DNA from: JAXFQS01 sp034178815
Lineage (GTDB): Bacteria > Verrucomicrobiota > Kiritimatiellia > RFP12 > DVOR01
NCBI GenBank assembly: GCA_034178815.1
Contig: JAXFQS010000135.1
Location: 1 to 27,767 of the forward strand
Reading direction: 5' to 3'
Length of the DNA: 27,767 nt
Shown here: one piece after another, positions 7,481 through 15,129 of the stretch
Layout of the letters: each line of letters starts with the position of its first letter
Numbering within the stretch: position 1 is the stretch's first letter
Notes under the pieces: generated by a model
What the model was told of the DNA's origin: nothing
The model's database searches: none
Seen by the model: the letters and a program-made list of their open reading frames with translations, nothing else
Program-made: the position numbers and the translations under genes

Positions 7481-8227
7481 TTACAGGTCACCCAGCAGAT
7501 GGGGCATAAAGTAGCGGTATTGGCGTTCCCACCAAGGCCAGTCGTGGTTGACATCGGGGCCCCAGAAGTCGAACCAGCCGTGGATTCCGGTTGCTACGAA
7601 CTCGTCGCGCAGAATTCCGAGCGAGCGGATGCCTTCGTCCTCCCAAGCACCTGTGCCGGTGCAGAAGAAAAGTTTGCGCTCGTTGTAGAGTTTCACCCAG
7701 GGGTGGTCGTTGCTCATTCCGCCGATGAAATGAACGGGGGAATTGGCGTAGAGCGTGCTGTCCATATAGTTGCCGAAGAGGTATTGCGCGTCGTAGACTC
7801 CTGAGAGGGCGAGGCATCCTTGGAAGAGATCCGGTCGCCTAAGCGCGAGGATAGCGGCGTGGGTCGCGCCAAGGGAGCACCCGCTTGCGAAGGGACGCCA
7901 CTGGCTGGCCGTCGCGGAGTGGATATAGGGGACGACTTCTTCTGTGATATAGTGCACATAGGCTTCTTGGCGAGCCGCGCGTTGGGTGGGATCTGCGCCT
8001 GCGGCGCTCCAGCTTTCTATGTCGATGGTGTCGACTGTGAAGAGGCGAATCCGTCCTCCATCTATGAAGTCGCCCAGCAGGTTGGGAATGCCGCGTTCTT
8101 CGTATTGTCCCGCCATCCCGTCTTGGGTTGGAATCATCAGGATTGGTGCGCCGTCGTGGCCATGGGAAAGGACTCTCATCCACTTGCCGAGCGCGGGACT
8201 CCACCATGAAGTTTCAAATCGATTCAT
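7481..8227 (-). CDS. Alpha/beta-hydrolase esterase (COG4947-like)
   Basis: A 248-residue alpha/beta hydrolase of the putative-esterase type (esterase D / COG4947-like). Seen directly: the nucleophile elbow GCSLGA with Ser118, a likely catalytic His228 in DVNHDWPWW, and an acidic residue probably in the CTGTGAWEDE stretch (about 189-198). There is no signal peptide, so it is probably cytoplasmic. Its start is supported by GAGG 6 nt upstream of the ATG. It is the first gene of a two-gene unit with the ATP-grasp enzyme; a promoter candidate lies 40-70 nt upstream. The substrate is unknown. Family members have been annotated loosely as esterases. Confidence 0.8.
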   Translation of the reverse strand: MNRFETSWWSPALGKWMRVLSHGHDGAPILMIPTQDGMAGQYEERGIPNLLGDFIDGGRIRLFTVDTIDIESWSAAGADPTQRAARQEAYVHYITEEVVPYIHSATASQWRPFASGCSLGATHAAILALRRPDLFQGCLALSGVYDAQYLFGNYMDSTLYANSPVHFIGGMSNDHPWVKLYNERKLFFCTGTGAWEDEGIRSLGILRDEFVATGIHGWFDFWGPDVNHDWPWWERQYRYFMPHLLGDL

Positions 8228-8267
8228 CGTCGACCTCGTTGCCTGTTGCCATCGAACACGGGGCGAT

Positions 8268-8296
8268 ACCTTACCACTTCTCTATGGATTATGCAA
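8268..8296 (-). promoter_or_regulatory. Possible promoter of esterase/ATP-grasp operon
   Basis: On the minus strand TTGCAT (8296-8291), 17 nt, then TAAGGT (8273-8268) preceded by TGG, an extended -10 arrangement. The leader would be about 33 nt and carries GAGG near the esterase ATG. The -10 hexamer itself is a weak match. Confidence 0.3.
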
Positions 8297-8550
8297 CACC
8301 GAATGCGTTGCCTGCACGAAAAACTCTTCGTATGTTGTTTTGGGGAAAATTCCTGTCAATCTGCGAGGGCGAATGGTTGGCATAAACGGCGCTATTGGGT
8401 AGTAAGGACGGGGAATATGTCGTACGCTGGAGTCGTACCGATTGGAATTCGTTCGACGGTCCGGATTTTTCCATCCTCTTATGTATTCGGGCAGGGGGCG
8501 AGAGAGAGAGTCATTGCCCTGCCGGCCTGAAGGCGGTTTGCACTCTAGGC

Positions 8551-8579
8551 TTGAATCCGAGGGCGTAAAAGGCTATACT
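8551..8579 (+). promoter_or_regulatory. Predicted sigma70-type promoter of queC-kor operon
   Basis: TTGAAT (8551-8556), exactly 17 nt, then TATACT (8574-8579). The queC ATG begins 9 nt after the -10 box. Transcription is therefore expected to start about two bases before the start codon, with no space for a Shine-Dalgarno site or a preQ1 riboswitch. Together with the tag promoter this is the best match in the window. Confidence 0.6.
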
Positions 8580-8588
8580 TGATGACTT

Positions 8589-9266
8589 ATGGCATCCTCA
8601 ACACATTCTCATCCAACGGGCGCTGTCGTGGTCTTCTCTGGCGGTCAGGACAGTACGACCTGTCTGCTGCAGGCAATCGCCGAACGCGGGCCCGAGCAAG
8701 TCGCGTGCATCACTTTTGCCTACGGACAGCGGCACAGTCTCGAAGTTTCCGTCGCTGGCCGGATCGCCAATCTTCTGGGCGTCCGCAATCATCGGATTGT
8801 CAAGACGGACTGGTTCAACGCCGTCACCACCAATGCCCTGCTCGATCCACAGACGCCCATTAGCCGCGAGGGCGATTCCTTGCCCAACACTTTTGTCGCG
8901 GGGCGCAACGCCTTCTTCCTGCTGGCGGCTGCGGTCTATGCCCGAACACTCGGCTGGCGCGACATCGTCACGGGCGTTTGCGAGACCGACTACAGCGGCT
9001 ACCCTGACTGCCGCGCCGCCTTCGTCGAGTCGATGAACCAATCCATCAACCTAGCCATGGATGGGAACTTTCGCATCCTCACGCCGCTGATGCACCTAAA
9101 CAAGGCGCAGACCTGGGCGTTGGCCGACCGTCTTGGCAAATTGGACTTCGTCCGCCGCGAGACGCTTACCTGCTACGAAGGCATCCCCGGCGACGGTTGC
9201 GGCAAATGCCCAGCCTGCCTGCTGCGAGCCAAAGGACTCAAAGAGTATGAACAGACCTATCGTTGA
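8589..9266 (+). CDS. queC: 7-cyano-7-deazaguanine (preQ0) synthase QueC
   Basis: ATP-dependent conversion of 7-carboxy-7-deazaguanine to preQ0, a step in queuosine tRNA modification and other deazapurines. The 225-residue protein has the PP-loop ATP pyrophosphatase motif FSGGQDST near residue 16, the family blocks TFAYGQRH, VAGRNAFFL, TGVCETDYSGYPDCR and LTPLMHLNKAQTW, and a C-terminal zinc site formed by Cys in TCYEG and the CGKCPAC cluster. The first about 10 residues (Ser/Thr/His-rich) are an extra N-terminal tail. No queD, queE or queF is present in the window. The last 20 nt overlap the next gene, a ferredoxin, so queC appears to head the oxidoreductase operon. Confidence 0.95.
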   Translation: MASSTHSHPTGAVVVFSGGQDSTTCLLQAIAERGPEQVACITFAYGQRHSLEVSVAGRIANLLGVRNHRIVKTDWFNAVTTNALLDPQTPISREGDSLPNTFVAGRNAFFLLAAAVYARTLGWRDIVTGVCETDYSGYPDCRAAFVESMNQSINLAMDGNFRILTPLMHLNKAQTWALADRLGKLDFVRRETLTCYEGIPGDGCGKCPACLLRAKGLKEYEQTYR

Positions 9267-9453
9267 TAATGACGAATGCAAGGGCTGCGGACGCTGCGTC
9301 TCCGCCTGCCCCAAGAAGCTTCTGACCCTGACCGAAGAACTCAACGCCCGCGGCTTGCGCCATGTCGCCTATGTCGGCGATGGTTGCCTCGGCTGCGGCC
9401 TCTGCTTTTATACCTGCCCTGAACCTTACGCCCTGAGAATCGAGAAGGAATAG
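9247..9453 (+). CDS. korD: 2-oxoacid:acceptor oxidoreductase, ferredoxin (delta) subunit
   Basis: A 68-residue 2x[4Fe-4S] ferredoxin, with CKGCGRCVSACP near the start and CLGCGLCFYTCP near the end. It carries electrons from the TPP centre of the 2-oxoacid oxidoreductase encoded downstream. The ATG at 9247 lies inside queC (20-nt overlap, different frame) and is preferred because residues from MNRPIVDNDEC match the family; an upstream in-frame start at 9133 would add 38 unrelated residues. The stop is 2 nt before the alpha-subunit start. The gene symbol follows the KOR/VOR convention and the substrate class is not certain. Confidence 0.88.
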   Translation: MNRPIVDNDECKGCGRCVSACPKKLLTLTEELNARGLRHVAYVGDGCLGCGLCFYTCPEPYALRIEKE

Positions 9454-9455
9454 AT

Positions 9456-10487
9456 ATGGTCAAATTCATCAAAGGAAACGAGGCCGTCATCGTCGGGGCG
9501 CTCTATGCCGGCTGCCGAGCCTACTTCGGCTACCCCATCACCCCCGCCAGCGAAGTCGCCCATGCCGCGGCCGCATGGTTTCCCCTTGCCGGGCGGAGTT
9601 TCGTCCAGGCTGAATGCGAGACAGCCTCCGCCTATATGGTCTTCGGCGCCGGCTCTACAGGTATTCCAGCCATGACGGCGACATCCGGGCCAGGCATGAG
9701 TTTGATGCAAGAAGCCCTCTCCTATCTGGCCTGCGCAGAAGTCCCCGGCGTATTCGTCAACATCATGCGGACAGGGCCGGGACTGGGCAATGTCTATCCC
9801 GAGCAGGCAGACTACAACCAGTCCGTCAAATCCGGCGGTCATGGGAACTATCACGCCTTGGTTCTCGCACCGGGAAATGTCCAGGAAATGTGCGACTTGA
9901 CCATCGAAGCGTTCCGACTGGCATTCAAATATCGTTCCCCCGCCATCGTCCTAGCCGATGGTTTGCTCGGGCAGATGATGGAGGCATTGACCCTTCCAGA
10001 AAAAGAGTTGGAATTGCCCGACACCAAGGCTTGGGCGGTACAGGGAGACGCTACGACACGCCCCAATGTGGTGACCTCTATCTTTACGGCCGGACAGGAA
10101 CCCCAGAACATCAAACTTCAGGCGAAATACGAGGCAATGCAAGCCGATGCCGCGGCCGAACTGGACGAATGCGACGATGCGGAGATTGTCCTGCTGGCCT
10201 ACGGATCGGTTAGCCGCCTTGCCCGAACGGCGAAGGATGCTCTGCGTGCGACGGGTAAGAAGGTCGGACTCTTCCGCCCGAAAACCCTTTTCCCCTTTCC
10301 GCGTGAAGCCTTGGCGACGATCGCAGGGAAGAAACTGATTGTGTCGGAACTTTCCAACGGCCAGTTTCGCGATGATGTCCAACTTCAGTTGGCTAAGCTT
10401 GGACACGCGCCGCGGATAGGCTTCGTCAACCACATGGGGGGGACAGTCTTGACCGTGGATGAAATCATCCATGCGGCGACGATCTAA
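9456..10487 (+). CDS. korA: 2-oxoacid:ferredoxin oxidoreductase alpha subunit (KorA/VorB type)
   Basis: The 343-residue subunit binds TPP and CoA together with the beta subunit and oxidatively decarboxylates a 2-oxoacid to acyl-CoA, reducing ferredoxin; such enzymes are oxygen-sensitive and typical of anaerobes. Seen: FIKGNEAVIVGALYAGCRA at the N-terminus, YFGYPITPASEV, the Glu-containing AECETASAYMVFGA, ATSGPGMSLMQEA and MRTGPGLG, all characteristic of the alpha chain. The C-terminal domain (transketolase C-like) contains VLLAYGSVSRLAR and GKKLIVSELSNGQF. GAAGGA lies shortly upstream of the ATG. Family resemblance is to branched-chain (VorB) and 2-oxoglutarate (KorA) enzymes; sequence alone does not decide between them. 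Confidence 0.9.
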   Translation: MVKFIKGNEAVIVGALYAGCRAYFGYPITPASEVAHAAAAWFPLAGRSFVQAECETASAYMVFGAGSTGIPAMTATSGPGMSLMQEALSYLACAEVPGVFVNIMRTGPGLGNVYPEQADYNQSVKSGGHGNYHALVLAPGNVQEMCDLTIEAFRLAFKYRSPAIVLADGLLGQMMEALTLPEKELELPDTKAWAVQGDATTRPNVVTSIFTAGQEPQNIKLQAKYEAMQADAAAELDECDDAEIVLLAYGSVSRLARTAKDALRATGKKVGLFRPKTLFPFPREALATIAGKKLIVSELSNGQFRDDVQLQLAKLGHAPRIGFVNHMGGTVLTVDEIIHAATI

Positions 10488-10525
10488 CGCTGTTATGTGC
10501 CCAACTCTTACTTTTCAGGCTTGAG

Positions 10526-11935
10526 ATGAAAACGATTGAAACTCGCGGGATGTATCCCATCTTCACGCGTGGCGGGAAGCAGACTCGTTCCACCCATTAT
10601 TGCGCCGGATGTGGCCACGGCATTGCCAACAAACTGATTGCGGAAGCGTATGCGGATCTAGGATTGCAAGATCGGATTATCCTTGTCAATCCAGTTGGCT
10701 GTGGGGTGTTTTCCTACTTTTACTGGGATGCGGGGAATGTTTGTGCGGCGCATGGTCGTGCCTCCGCGGTGGCGACTGGGGTTGCTAGGGCACGGCCGGA
10801 TGCGGTGACATTGGCCTATCAGGGAGATGGCGATCTCGGGGCGATTGGCTTTAACAATGCGTTCCAGGCCGCATCCCGTGGAGAGCATCTCGCGGTCATC
10901 TTCGTCAACAACAGCATCTATGGCATGACGGGTGGGCAGATGGCTCCGACGACATTGCTCGGTCAGGTCACGACAACGACCCCATACGGGCGCTGCGCCG
11001 TGAACGAGGGGTACCCGCTAAAGGTTTGCGAGGTTATCAACCAGTTGGACGCGCCGGTTTATATTGCGCGGGTTTCGGTAGCGGATCCTAAGCGCATTAT
11101 GCAGGCGAAGCAGGCCATCCGGCGGGCGCTTCAGATTCAGGTCGAGGGAAAGGGGTATGCGCTGATTGAGATTCTCTCGCCCTGTCCAACCAATTTCACG
11201 GGGAATCCGCAGAAGGCTGCGGAGTATTGTATGACGGAGATGGAGACCATTTTCCCGTTGGGCGTGTTCCGTGACCGGGCAAGCGAGGTCGATCCTCGGC
11301 CGGTTCCGCCTGAACCGAAGGCGCTGGAGGCCATCTTTGCGGAGGATCGACAGATTGAGCCGCCGACAACCGATTCTGCATTCGGAGAGTTGAGGATGAA
11401 GTTTTCCGGCTATGGTGGGCAGGGGATTCTCTCGCTTGGGCATGTGCTTGCGGATGCGGCTCGTCTCGAACGGCGTCATGTCACTTGGTATCCGAGCTAT
11501 GGCCCGGAGCAGCGTGGAGGTTCGGCCTCCTGTTCTGTGGTGGTTTCGGGGCGTGCGATTGGTTCGCCCATTGTCGATTCTCCCGATATTTTGGTCTGCA
11601 TGAATCGCCCCGCCTATGAGCGATATATCGGCACGGTCAAGCCCGGTGGTCTGGCGCTGGTGGATGCTTCCGTCGACCTAGATTCTTCCCGGCACCCGGT
11701 CGGCGTGACGGTCTGTAGTGTGGCCGCGTTGGGGCTGGCGCAGGAGCAGGGGGTACCCAAGGCGGCCAATACGGTGATGCTGGGGGCTTTGCTGGCTTCC
11801 GGTCGGACGCGCCTTTTGCCCGCGAGCCTTGTTGAGGCGTTCAAGTACTCCTTTGCCCGCAAGCCCAAACTTGTGCCGAAGAACCTCGAAATTCTCAATC
11901 TTGCGGCGGAGCGCTACCGCTTGGATAGCCACTAG
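10526..11935 (+). CDS. korB: Fused beta-gamma subunits of 2-oxoacid:ferredoxin oxidoreductase
   Basis: A 469-residue protein combining two subunits that are usually separate. Residues 1 to about 260 are the TPP-binding beta chain: HYCAGCGHG (24-32), NPVGCGVFSYFYWD, AYQGDGD (97-103, the Mg-TPP motif), VNNSIYGMTGGQMAPTT (127-143) and the cluster-contact region ILSPCPTNF. A linker of about 30 residues (Pro/Glu-rich) follows. From about 291 the gamma chain begins as MKFSGYGGQGILSLG and continues with TWYPSYGPEQRGGSASCSVVVS and the ending KPKLVPKNLEILNLA. Together with korD and korA this completes the complex in three genes. It starts 38 nt after korA; no clear Shine-Dalgarno is seen. It is probably the last gene of the operon, because a terminator-like hairpin follows. 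Confidence 0.9.
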   Translation: MKTIETRGMYPIFTRGGKQTRSTHYCAGCGHGIANKLIAEAYADLGLQDRIILVNPVGCGVFSYFYWDAGNVCAAHGRASAVATGVARARPDAVTLAYQGDGDLGAIGFNNAFQAASRGEHLAVIFVNNSIYGMTGGQMAPTTLLGQVTTTTPYGRCAVNEGYPLKVCEVINQLDAPVYIARVSVADPKRIMQAKQAIRRALQIQVEGKGYALIEILSPCPTNFTGNPQKAAEYCMTEMETIFPLGVFRDRASEVDPRPVPPEPKALEAIFAEDRQIEPPTTDSAFGELRMKFSGYGGQGILSLGHVLADAARLERRHVTWYPSYGPEQRGGSASCSVVVSGRAIGSPIVDSPDILVCMNRPAYERYIGTVKPGGLALVDASVDLDSSRHPVGVTVCSVAALGLAQEQGVPKAANTVMLGALLASGRTRLLPASLVEAFKYSFARKPKLVPKNLEILNLAAERYRLDSH

Positions 11936-11967
11936 TTTTCCCGATTCCTGCCAACCGTTCCCCCTTG

Positions 11968-12008
11968 GAGGTTCCTATCTGTCTCGCTTGGAGGTAGGAA
12001 CCTCTTTG
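11968..12008 (+). terminator. Hairpin terminator after korBC
   Basis: A perfect 10-bp inverted repeat, GAGGTTCCTA (11968-11977) and TAGGAACCTC (11995-12004), with a 17-nt loop, followed by TTTGTATAT. It lies 33 nt after the korBC stop and before the sir2 promoter, as expected for a rho-independent terminator. The loop is long and the T-tract short. Confidence 0.5.
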
Positions 12009-12031
12009 TATATCAGGCAGGCATCTTTTGG

Positions 12032-12060
12032 TTGCATGGCTACGCAAGGGGTGGTATACT
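12032..12060 (+). promoter_or_regulatory. Predicted promoter of sir2
   Basis: TTGCAT (12032-12037), 17 nt, then TATACT (12055-12060). The sir2 ATG begins only 6 nt after the -10 box, which is the expected transcription start itself, so the mRNA should be fully leaderless. The -10 hexamer is identical to that of queC. Confidence 0.5.
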
Positions 12061-12066
12061 CGGATT

Positions 12067-12792
12067 ATGGACAAGTTGGAAGAACTTTTGGCTCAGCCCC
12101 GCCGTGTGGCGGCTTTCACGGGAGCGGGCATTTCGACGCTTTGCGGCATCCCCGATTTCCGTGGACCGAAGGGGCTCTACGCCAAACCTGATGCGGAACG
12201 GATCTTCGATATCGACTGGTTCCGGCGCGATCCGTCCCTCTACTACAAGGGTTGTGCGGAATTGGTCTACGGGCTCGAACGCTATCGCCCCGGGCCCGTC
12301 CACGAGGCGTTGGTGCGGCTGGAGCGGGCTGATCGGCTAGCAGGAATTATTACCCAAAATATCGACATGCTGCACCAGAAAGCTGGCTCCTCTTGCGTCT
12401 ATGAGGTGCACGGTTCGCCGATTTTGCACCACTGCTTCGACTGCGGCGACGAGAAAGGGTTTGACGAGATTCTCGCGATGCTCCGGAACGAGTCCGTTCC
12501 CCATTGTCCCCGATGCGGAGGCGTCTACAAGCCCGACATTACCTTCTTTGGCGAGGCTTTGCCCGAAGCCGCCTGGGAGGGGGCCGAAAGGCTGGCTCGC
12601 GAGGTCGACACGATGTTGGTGCTTGGCTCGTCACTGACCGTCCATCCCGCGGCGATGCTACCCCAAATGGCACTGCGGGCTGGTGCAAAATTGGTTATTG
12701 TCAATGCCCAGCCGACTCCTCTCGATCGGTACGCCGCGCTCCATCTTGAAGACCTCTCCGTTTTTGCGAAATGGGTAGTTTCCCGTTTCTAA
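12067..12792 (+). CDS. NAD-dependent protein deacylase (sirtuin)
   Basis: A 241-residue Sir2-family enzyme that removes acyl groups from protein lysines, consuming NAD and giving nicotinamide and O-acyl-ADP-ribose. Seen: FTGAGIS (17-23), GIPDFRG (27-33), TQNID (96-100), catalytic His115 in VYEVHG, four zinc Cys (123, 126, 147, 150), and GSSLTVHPA plus VNAQPTP in the Rossmann part. There is no Tyr-x-x-Arg pair after GLYAKP, so it lacks the usual marker of desuccinylases and is more likely a deacetylase-type enzyme. ATG 12067 is chosen over an in-frame ATG at 12028 because residues between them are non-conserved and a -10 box lies within them. It appears to be monocistronic. Confidence 0.93.
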   Translation: MDKLEELLAQPRRVAAFTGAGISTLCGIPDFRGPKGLYAKPDAERIFDIDWFRRDPSLYYKGCAELVYGLERYRPGPVHEALVRLERADRLAGIITQNIDMLHQKAGSSCVYEVHGSPILHHCFDCGDEKGFDEILAMLRNESVPHCPRCGGVYKPDITFFGEALPEAAWEGAERLAREVDTMLVLGSSLTVHPAAMLPQMALRAGAKLVIVNAQPTPLDRYAALHLEDLSVFAKWVVSRF

Positions 12793-13413
12793 ATAATCCC
12801 CAATTTGAGGCAAGTACTACCTAAAAAACCAGTCTATGCGTTCGCTTTGCTAGGGACGATTTTGCCAGAACTTCTGGATGCCCCCAGTCAACCGATATGG
12901 CCAATTTCAGGGCTTCAGGAACCGGTGGCGCTGTGACCAACTCTTTGTCTAGGCTTTTCTGGAATTGGAATGACGGGATTACATATGACTATCAGGTGCG
13001 TTATCTGGGAAGTTTTGCAAAACTAACCTCCTCGTCAGTCTTTCGGTGGTGCTCGACGGCGCGATCTAACTCGGTAACTAGTTCATTGCCCCATATTTTT
13101 CCAGCAGGCTACGTTCATGAAAGTTGCCTCGGGGCGGCTAGTGAGTGGGAATGAGAACAAGTGCTCGCCCAGGAATCAGCGAAGCCCACGGCACAAACGA
13201 GAGAAGCAAGAATTAGCAAGTGCGGTTTCGATTCATAAAAGTACAGGAAGCTAAATGCGTGTGGAAAGGGCAAGCAACACGCCTTTGCTTCTGCATTTGG
13301 AGGTAAGGCTTGATTCCTCGAGACATCTATGGTAAACTTGCAACATTGCGGCGGGTGCATATGCGAGTCGGCCGCAATCTATTCGAATTAGGAGTATCAA
13401 CAGGGAATCCGAT
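12793..13413. other. Gene-free gap upstream of the GH123-like gene
   Basis: About 620 bp without a convincing gene. Plus-strand codons from 12897 to 13154 are open but give an 85-residue Ser-rich product with no family resemblance. There is a weak stem GCGTGT/ACACGC near 13259-13284 and a promoter candidate at 13310-13338. The stretch looks less G+C-rich than its neighbours. It may hold a degraded gene or a small RNA; I see no proof of either. Confidence 0.45.
13310..13338 (+). promoter_or_regulatory. Possible promoter of the GH123-like/two-component unit
   Basis: TTGATT (13310-13315), 17 nt, TAAACT (13333-13338), preceded by TGG (extended -10). This gives a leader of about 70 nt before the ATG at 13414. 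Confidence 0.35.
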
Positions 13414-15102
13414 ATGAAGACCTCATACTGCCATTTTGCCGCACTTCTTGTTTTGTGCGGGACAACACTCTTCGCTGCCCCCAATCACCAGGGGCATCAC
13501 CCCGTGTTGCCTATTGCTCCGGATGGTTTCAATGGCGCTGTGCTTCCGCTTGAACGAGCAGTTCCTGCTCTCGTCGCGAAAGCCTCACCGAAGGATAAGA
13601 CTATTCGCCTGACTGCTTGGCGAGGTGAGACCGTCAATGCCCAGTGTGCTGTTTGGACCCGTGAGCCAGTCCGACAACTGCGATTCAACCTTTCAGTGCT
13701 CAAGGCATCAGATGGCAAGGTTCTCGACGCATCGCCGCGCGCGGCCTTCGTCAGTGAAGTACAGGCAAAGGGTGCTTGGGTTCCGGATATCGCCGACACT
13801 TTGTCGCATGTCAATCTCACAACCAATGGCTACCGGGCCGTCTGGTATTGGCTAGCCGTCCCCAGAAGTGCTGTGCCGGGAACTTATCGAGGGACTGTAG
13901 ACTTTCGTGCGGCTGACGGTAAGACAGTGACCTTCCCCATCGAATTGCAAGTTCTTTCGGCCGCGCTTCCAGAAAAGAACGATTTCTTCCTAGACCTGTG
14001 GCAGCATCCTTTTGCTGTCGCCCGCTACCACGATGTCACCCCATTCTCTCCAGAACACTATGCTTTGATGGAGCCGATTTGGCGCGAATTGGCGTCTGCG
14101 GGACAACGCACCATTACCGTCAGCATCCAAGACCTGCCGTGGGGACATCAGAACTACGATCCTTATTGGAACTTCATCAAAATTGAGCGGGATTCCAAGG
14201 GAAACTTCTCCTATGATTTCAGTCGTTTTGACGAATATGTGGAGTTCGCTCACCGTTGCGGTCTAGGCCCGGACATACACTGCTATTCCATCGTCACTTG
14301 GGGCAACCGCCACTTCTATTATGACAAGGAAACGGGCGACCATCGGTATATCACGGCTGTCTCCGGCTCGCCGGAGCATACGGCTTTTTGGACTCCATTT
14401 CTCAAGGCGTTTGAGCGCCATGTGGTTGCAAAAGGTTGGGGTGATTGCACCTATATTGCCCTTGACGAGCGCTCTCTTGATGAAACAAAGGCCGCCCTCA
14501 ATCTCATACAGCGAGTAGCGCCTCGTCTCAAACTCTCGATGGCGTGTAACCGCCCTCCGCGGGCTTTTGCCGAGTACAGGATTGATGACTTCTGCGTCGT
14601 GCTCAACCATGTCGACCCCGCATATGAACAGGAGGCACAGGCGCGAGCCAAGAAGGGCTTCACCTCGACTTATTATGTTTGCTGCTCCCCGGCCCGCCCA
14701 AACACCTTCACCACATCTCCCTTGCACGATGGCATTTGGCTTGGAGTCTATGCCGCCGCCCATCGCCTGAGCGGGTTCCTCCGTTGGGCCTTCGTCAATT
14801 GGCCGAAGTCACCGCGAGAGAACTCTGATTTCGGCAATTGGCCGACAGGGGACACCTATCTTTTCTACCCTAACAATCGTCCATCTCTGCGTTGGTTGAT
14901 GCTCAAGGACGGAATCGAAGAGGCGCGCAAACTCAACCATATTCGGAGCATTCGACCAGACCTCGTCGACGGTATGCGAAAGGTCTTGGGGATGCTTGAG
15001 TACAAGCGTGTCGAGCAGGTTTCGGATGAGCAAATTGGAGCAGATGTTGCGGCCATCCGCCTAGCCATCGAGAAAGCAGCCCGAGGCCTTCCTGCCAAGT
15101 AA
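13414..15102 (+). CDS. Secreted DUF4091 / GH123-like glycoside hydrolase
   Basis: A 562-residue exported protein. A signal peptide (about residues 1-22, Leu/Cys-rich core ending LFAA) is followed by an N-terminal beta-rich region (about 40-190, containing LRFNLSVLKA and AVPGTYRGTVDFRA). A TIM-barrel-like domain then contains DLWQHPFAVARYHDV, and the C-terminus resembles DUF4091 (AAHRLSGFLRWAFVNWP, DTYLFYPN, LRWLMLKDGIEEARKL). The adjacent acid pair Asp351-Glu352 in YIALDERS sits where GH123 N-acetyl-beta-galactosaminidases carry their catalytic Asp-Glu for substrate-assisted hydrolysis. The likely role is trimming N-acetylhexosamine-containing host or environmental glycans; substrate is unproven. 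A two-component system follows 27 nt downstream, possibly coregulated. Confidence 0.85.
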   Translation: MKTSYCHFAALLVLCGTTLFAAPNHQGHHPVLPIAPDGFNGAVLPLERAVPALVAKASPKDKTIRLTAWRGETVNAQCAVWTREPVRQLRFNLSVLKASDGKVLDASPRAAFVSEVQAKGAWVPDIADTLSHVNLTTNGYRAVWYWLAVPRSAVPGTYRGTVDFRAADGKTVTFPIELQVLSAALPEKNDFFLDLWQHPFAVARYHDVTPFSPEHYALMEPIWRELASAGQRTITVSIQDLPWGHQNYDPYWNFIKIERDSKGNFSYDFSRFDEYVEFAHRCGLGPDIHCYSIVTWGNRHFYYDKETGDHRYITAVSGSPEHTAFWTPFLKAFERHVVAKGWGDCTYIALDERSLDETKAALNLIQRVAPRLKLSMACNRPPRAFAEYRIDDFCVVLNHVDPAYEQEAQARAKKGFTSTYYVCCSPARPNTFTTSPLHDGIWLGVYAAAHRLSGFLRWAFVNWPKSPRENSDFGNWPTGDTYLFYPNNRPSLRWLMLKDGIEEARKLNHIRSIRPDLVDGMRKVLGMLEYKRVEQVSDEQIGADVAAIRLAIEKAARGLPAK

Positions 15103-15129
15103 TCTCCGGTATGGAGAGGCATAGGTCTA

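Larger units (their letters stand above)
8228..8588. other. Divergent intergenic region, esterase / queC
   Basis: About 360 bp between divergent genes. Next to the esterase is its proposed promoter and next to queC is a strong promoter. In between lies a hairpin with GGCAGGG (8490-8496) facing CCCTGCC (8517-8523) across a 20-nt purine-rich loop, followed by a tiny GCC-TGAA-GGC stem at 8525-8534. Neither is followed by a T-run, so a terminator is unlikely. No convincing gene is seen. Confidence 0.5.

Noticed and set aside
8490..8534. Terminator between the esterase and queC genes
   Set aside because: Both small hairpins lack a following T-run, and both flanking genes point away from this region, so no transcript is expected to end there.
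8540..8588. preQ1 riboswitch upstream of queC
   Set aside because: The strong promoter ends 9 nt before the ATG, leaving no transcribed leader, and no preQ1-like stem and A-rich tail is seen.
12897..13154. 85-residue plus-strand open frame in the large gap
   Set aside because: No Shine-Dalgarno, no promoter at leaderless distance and no recognisable domain; kept only as a note in the gap.
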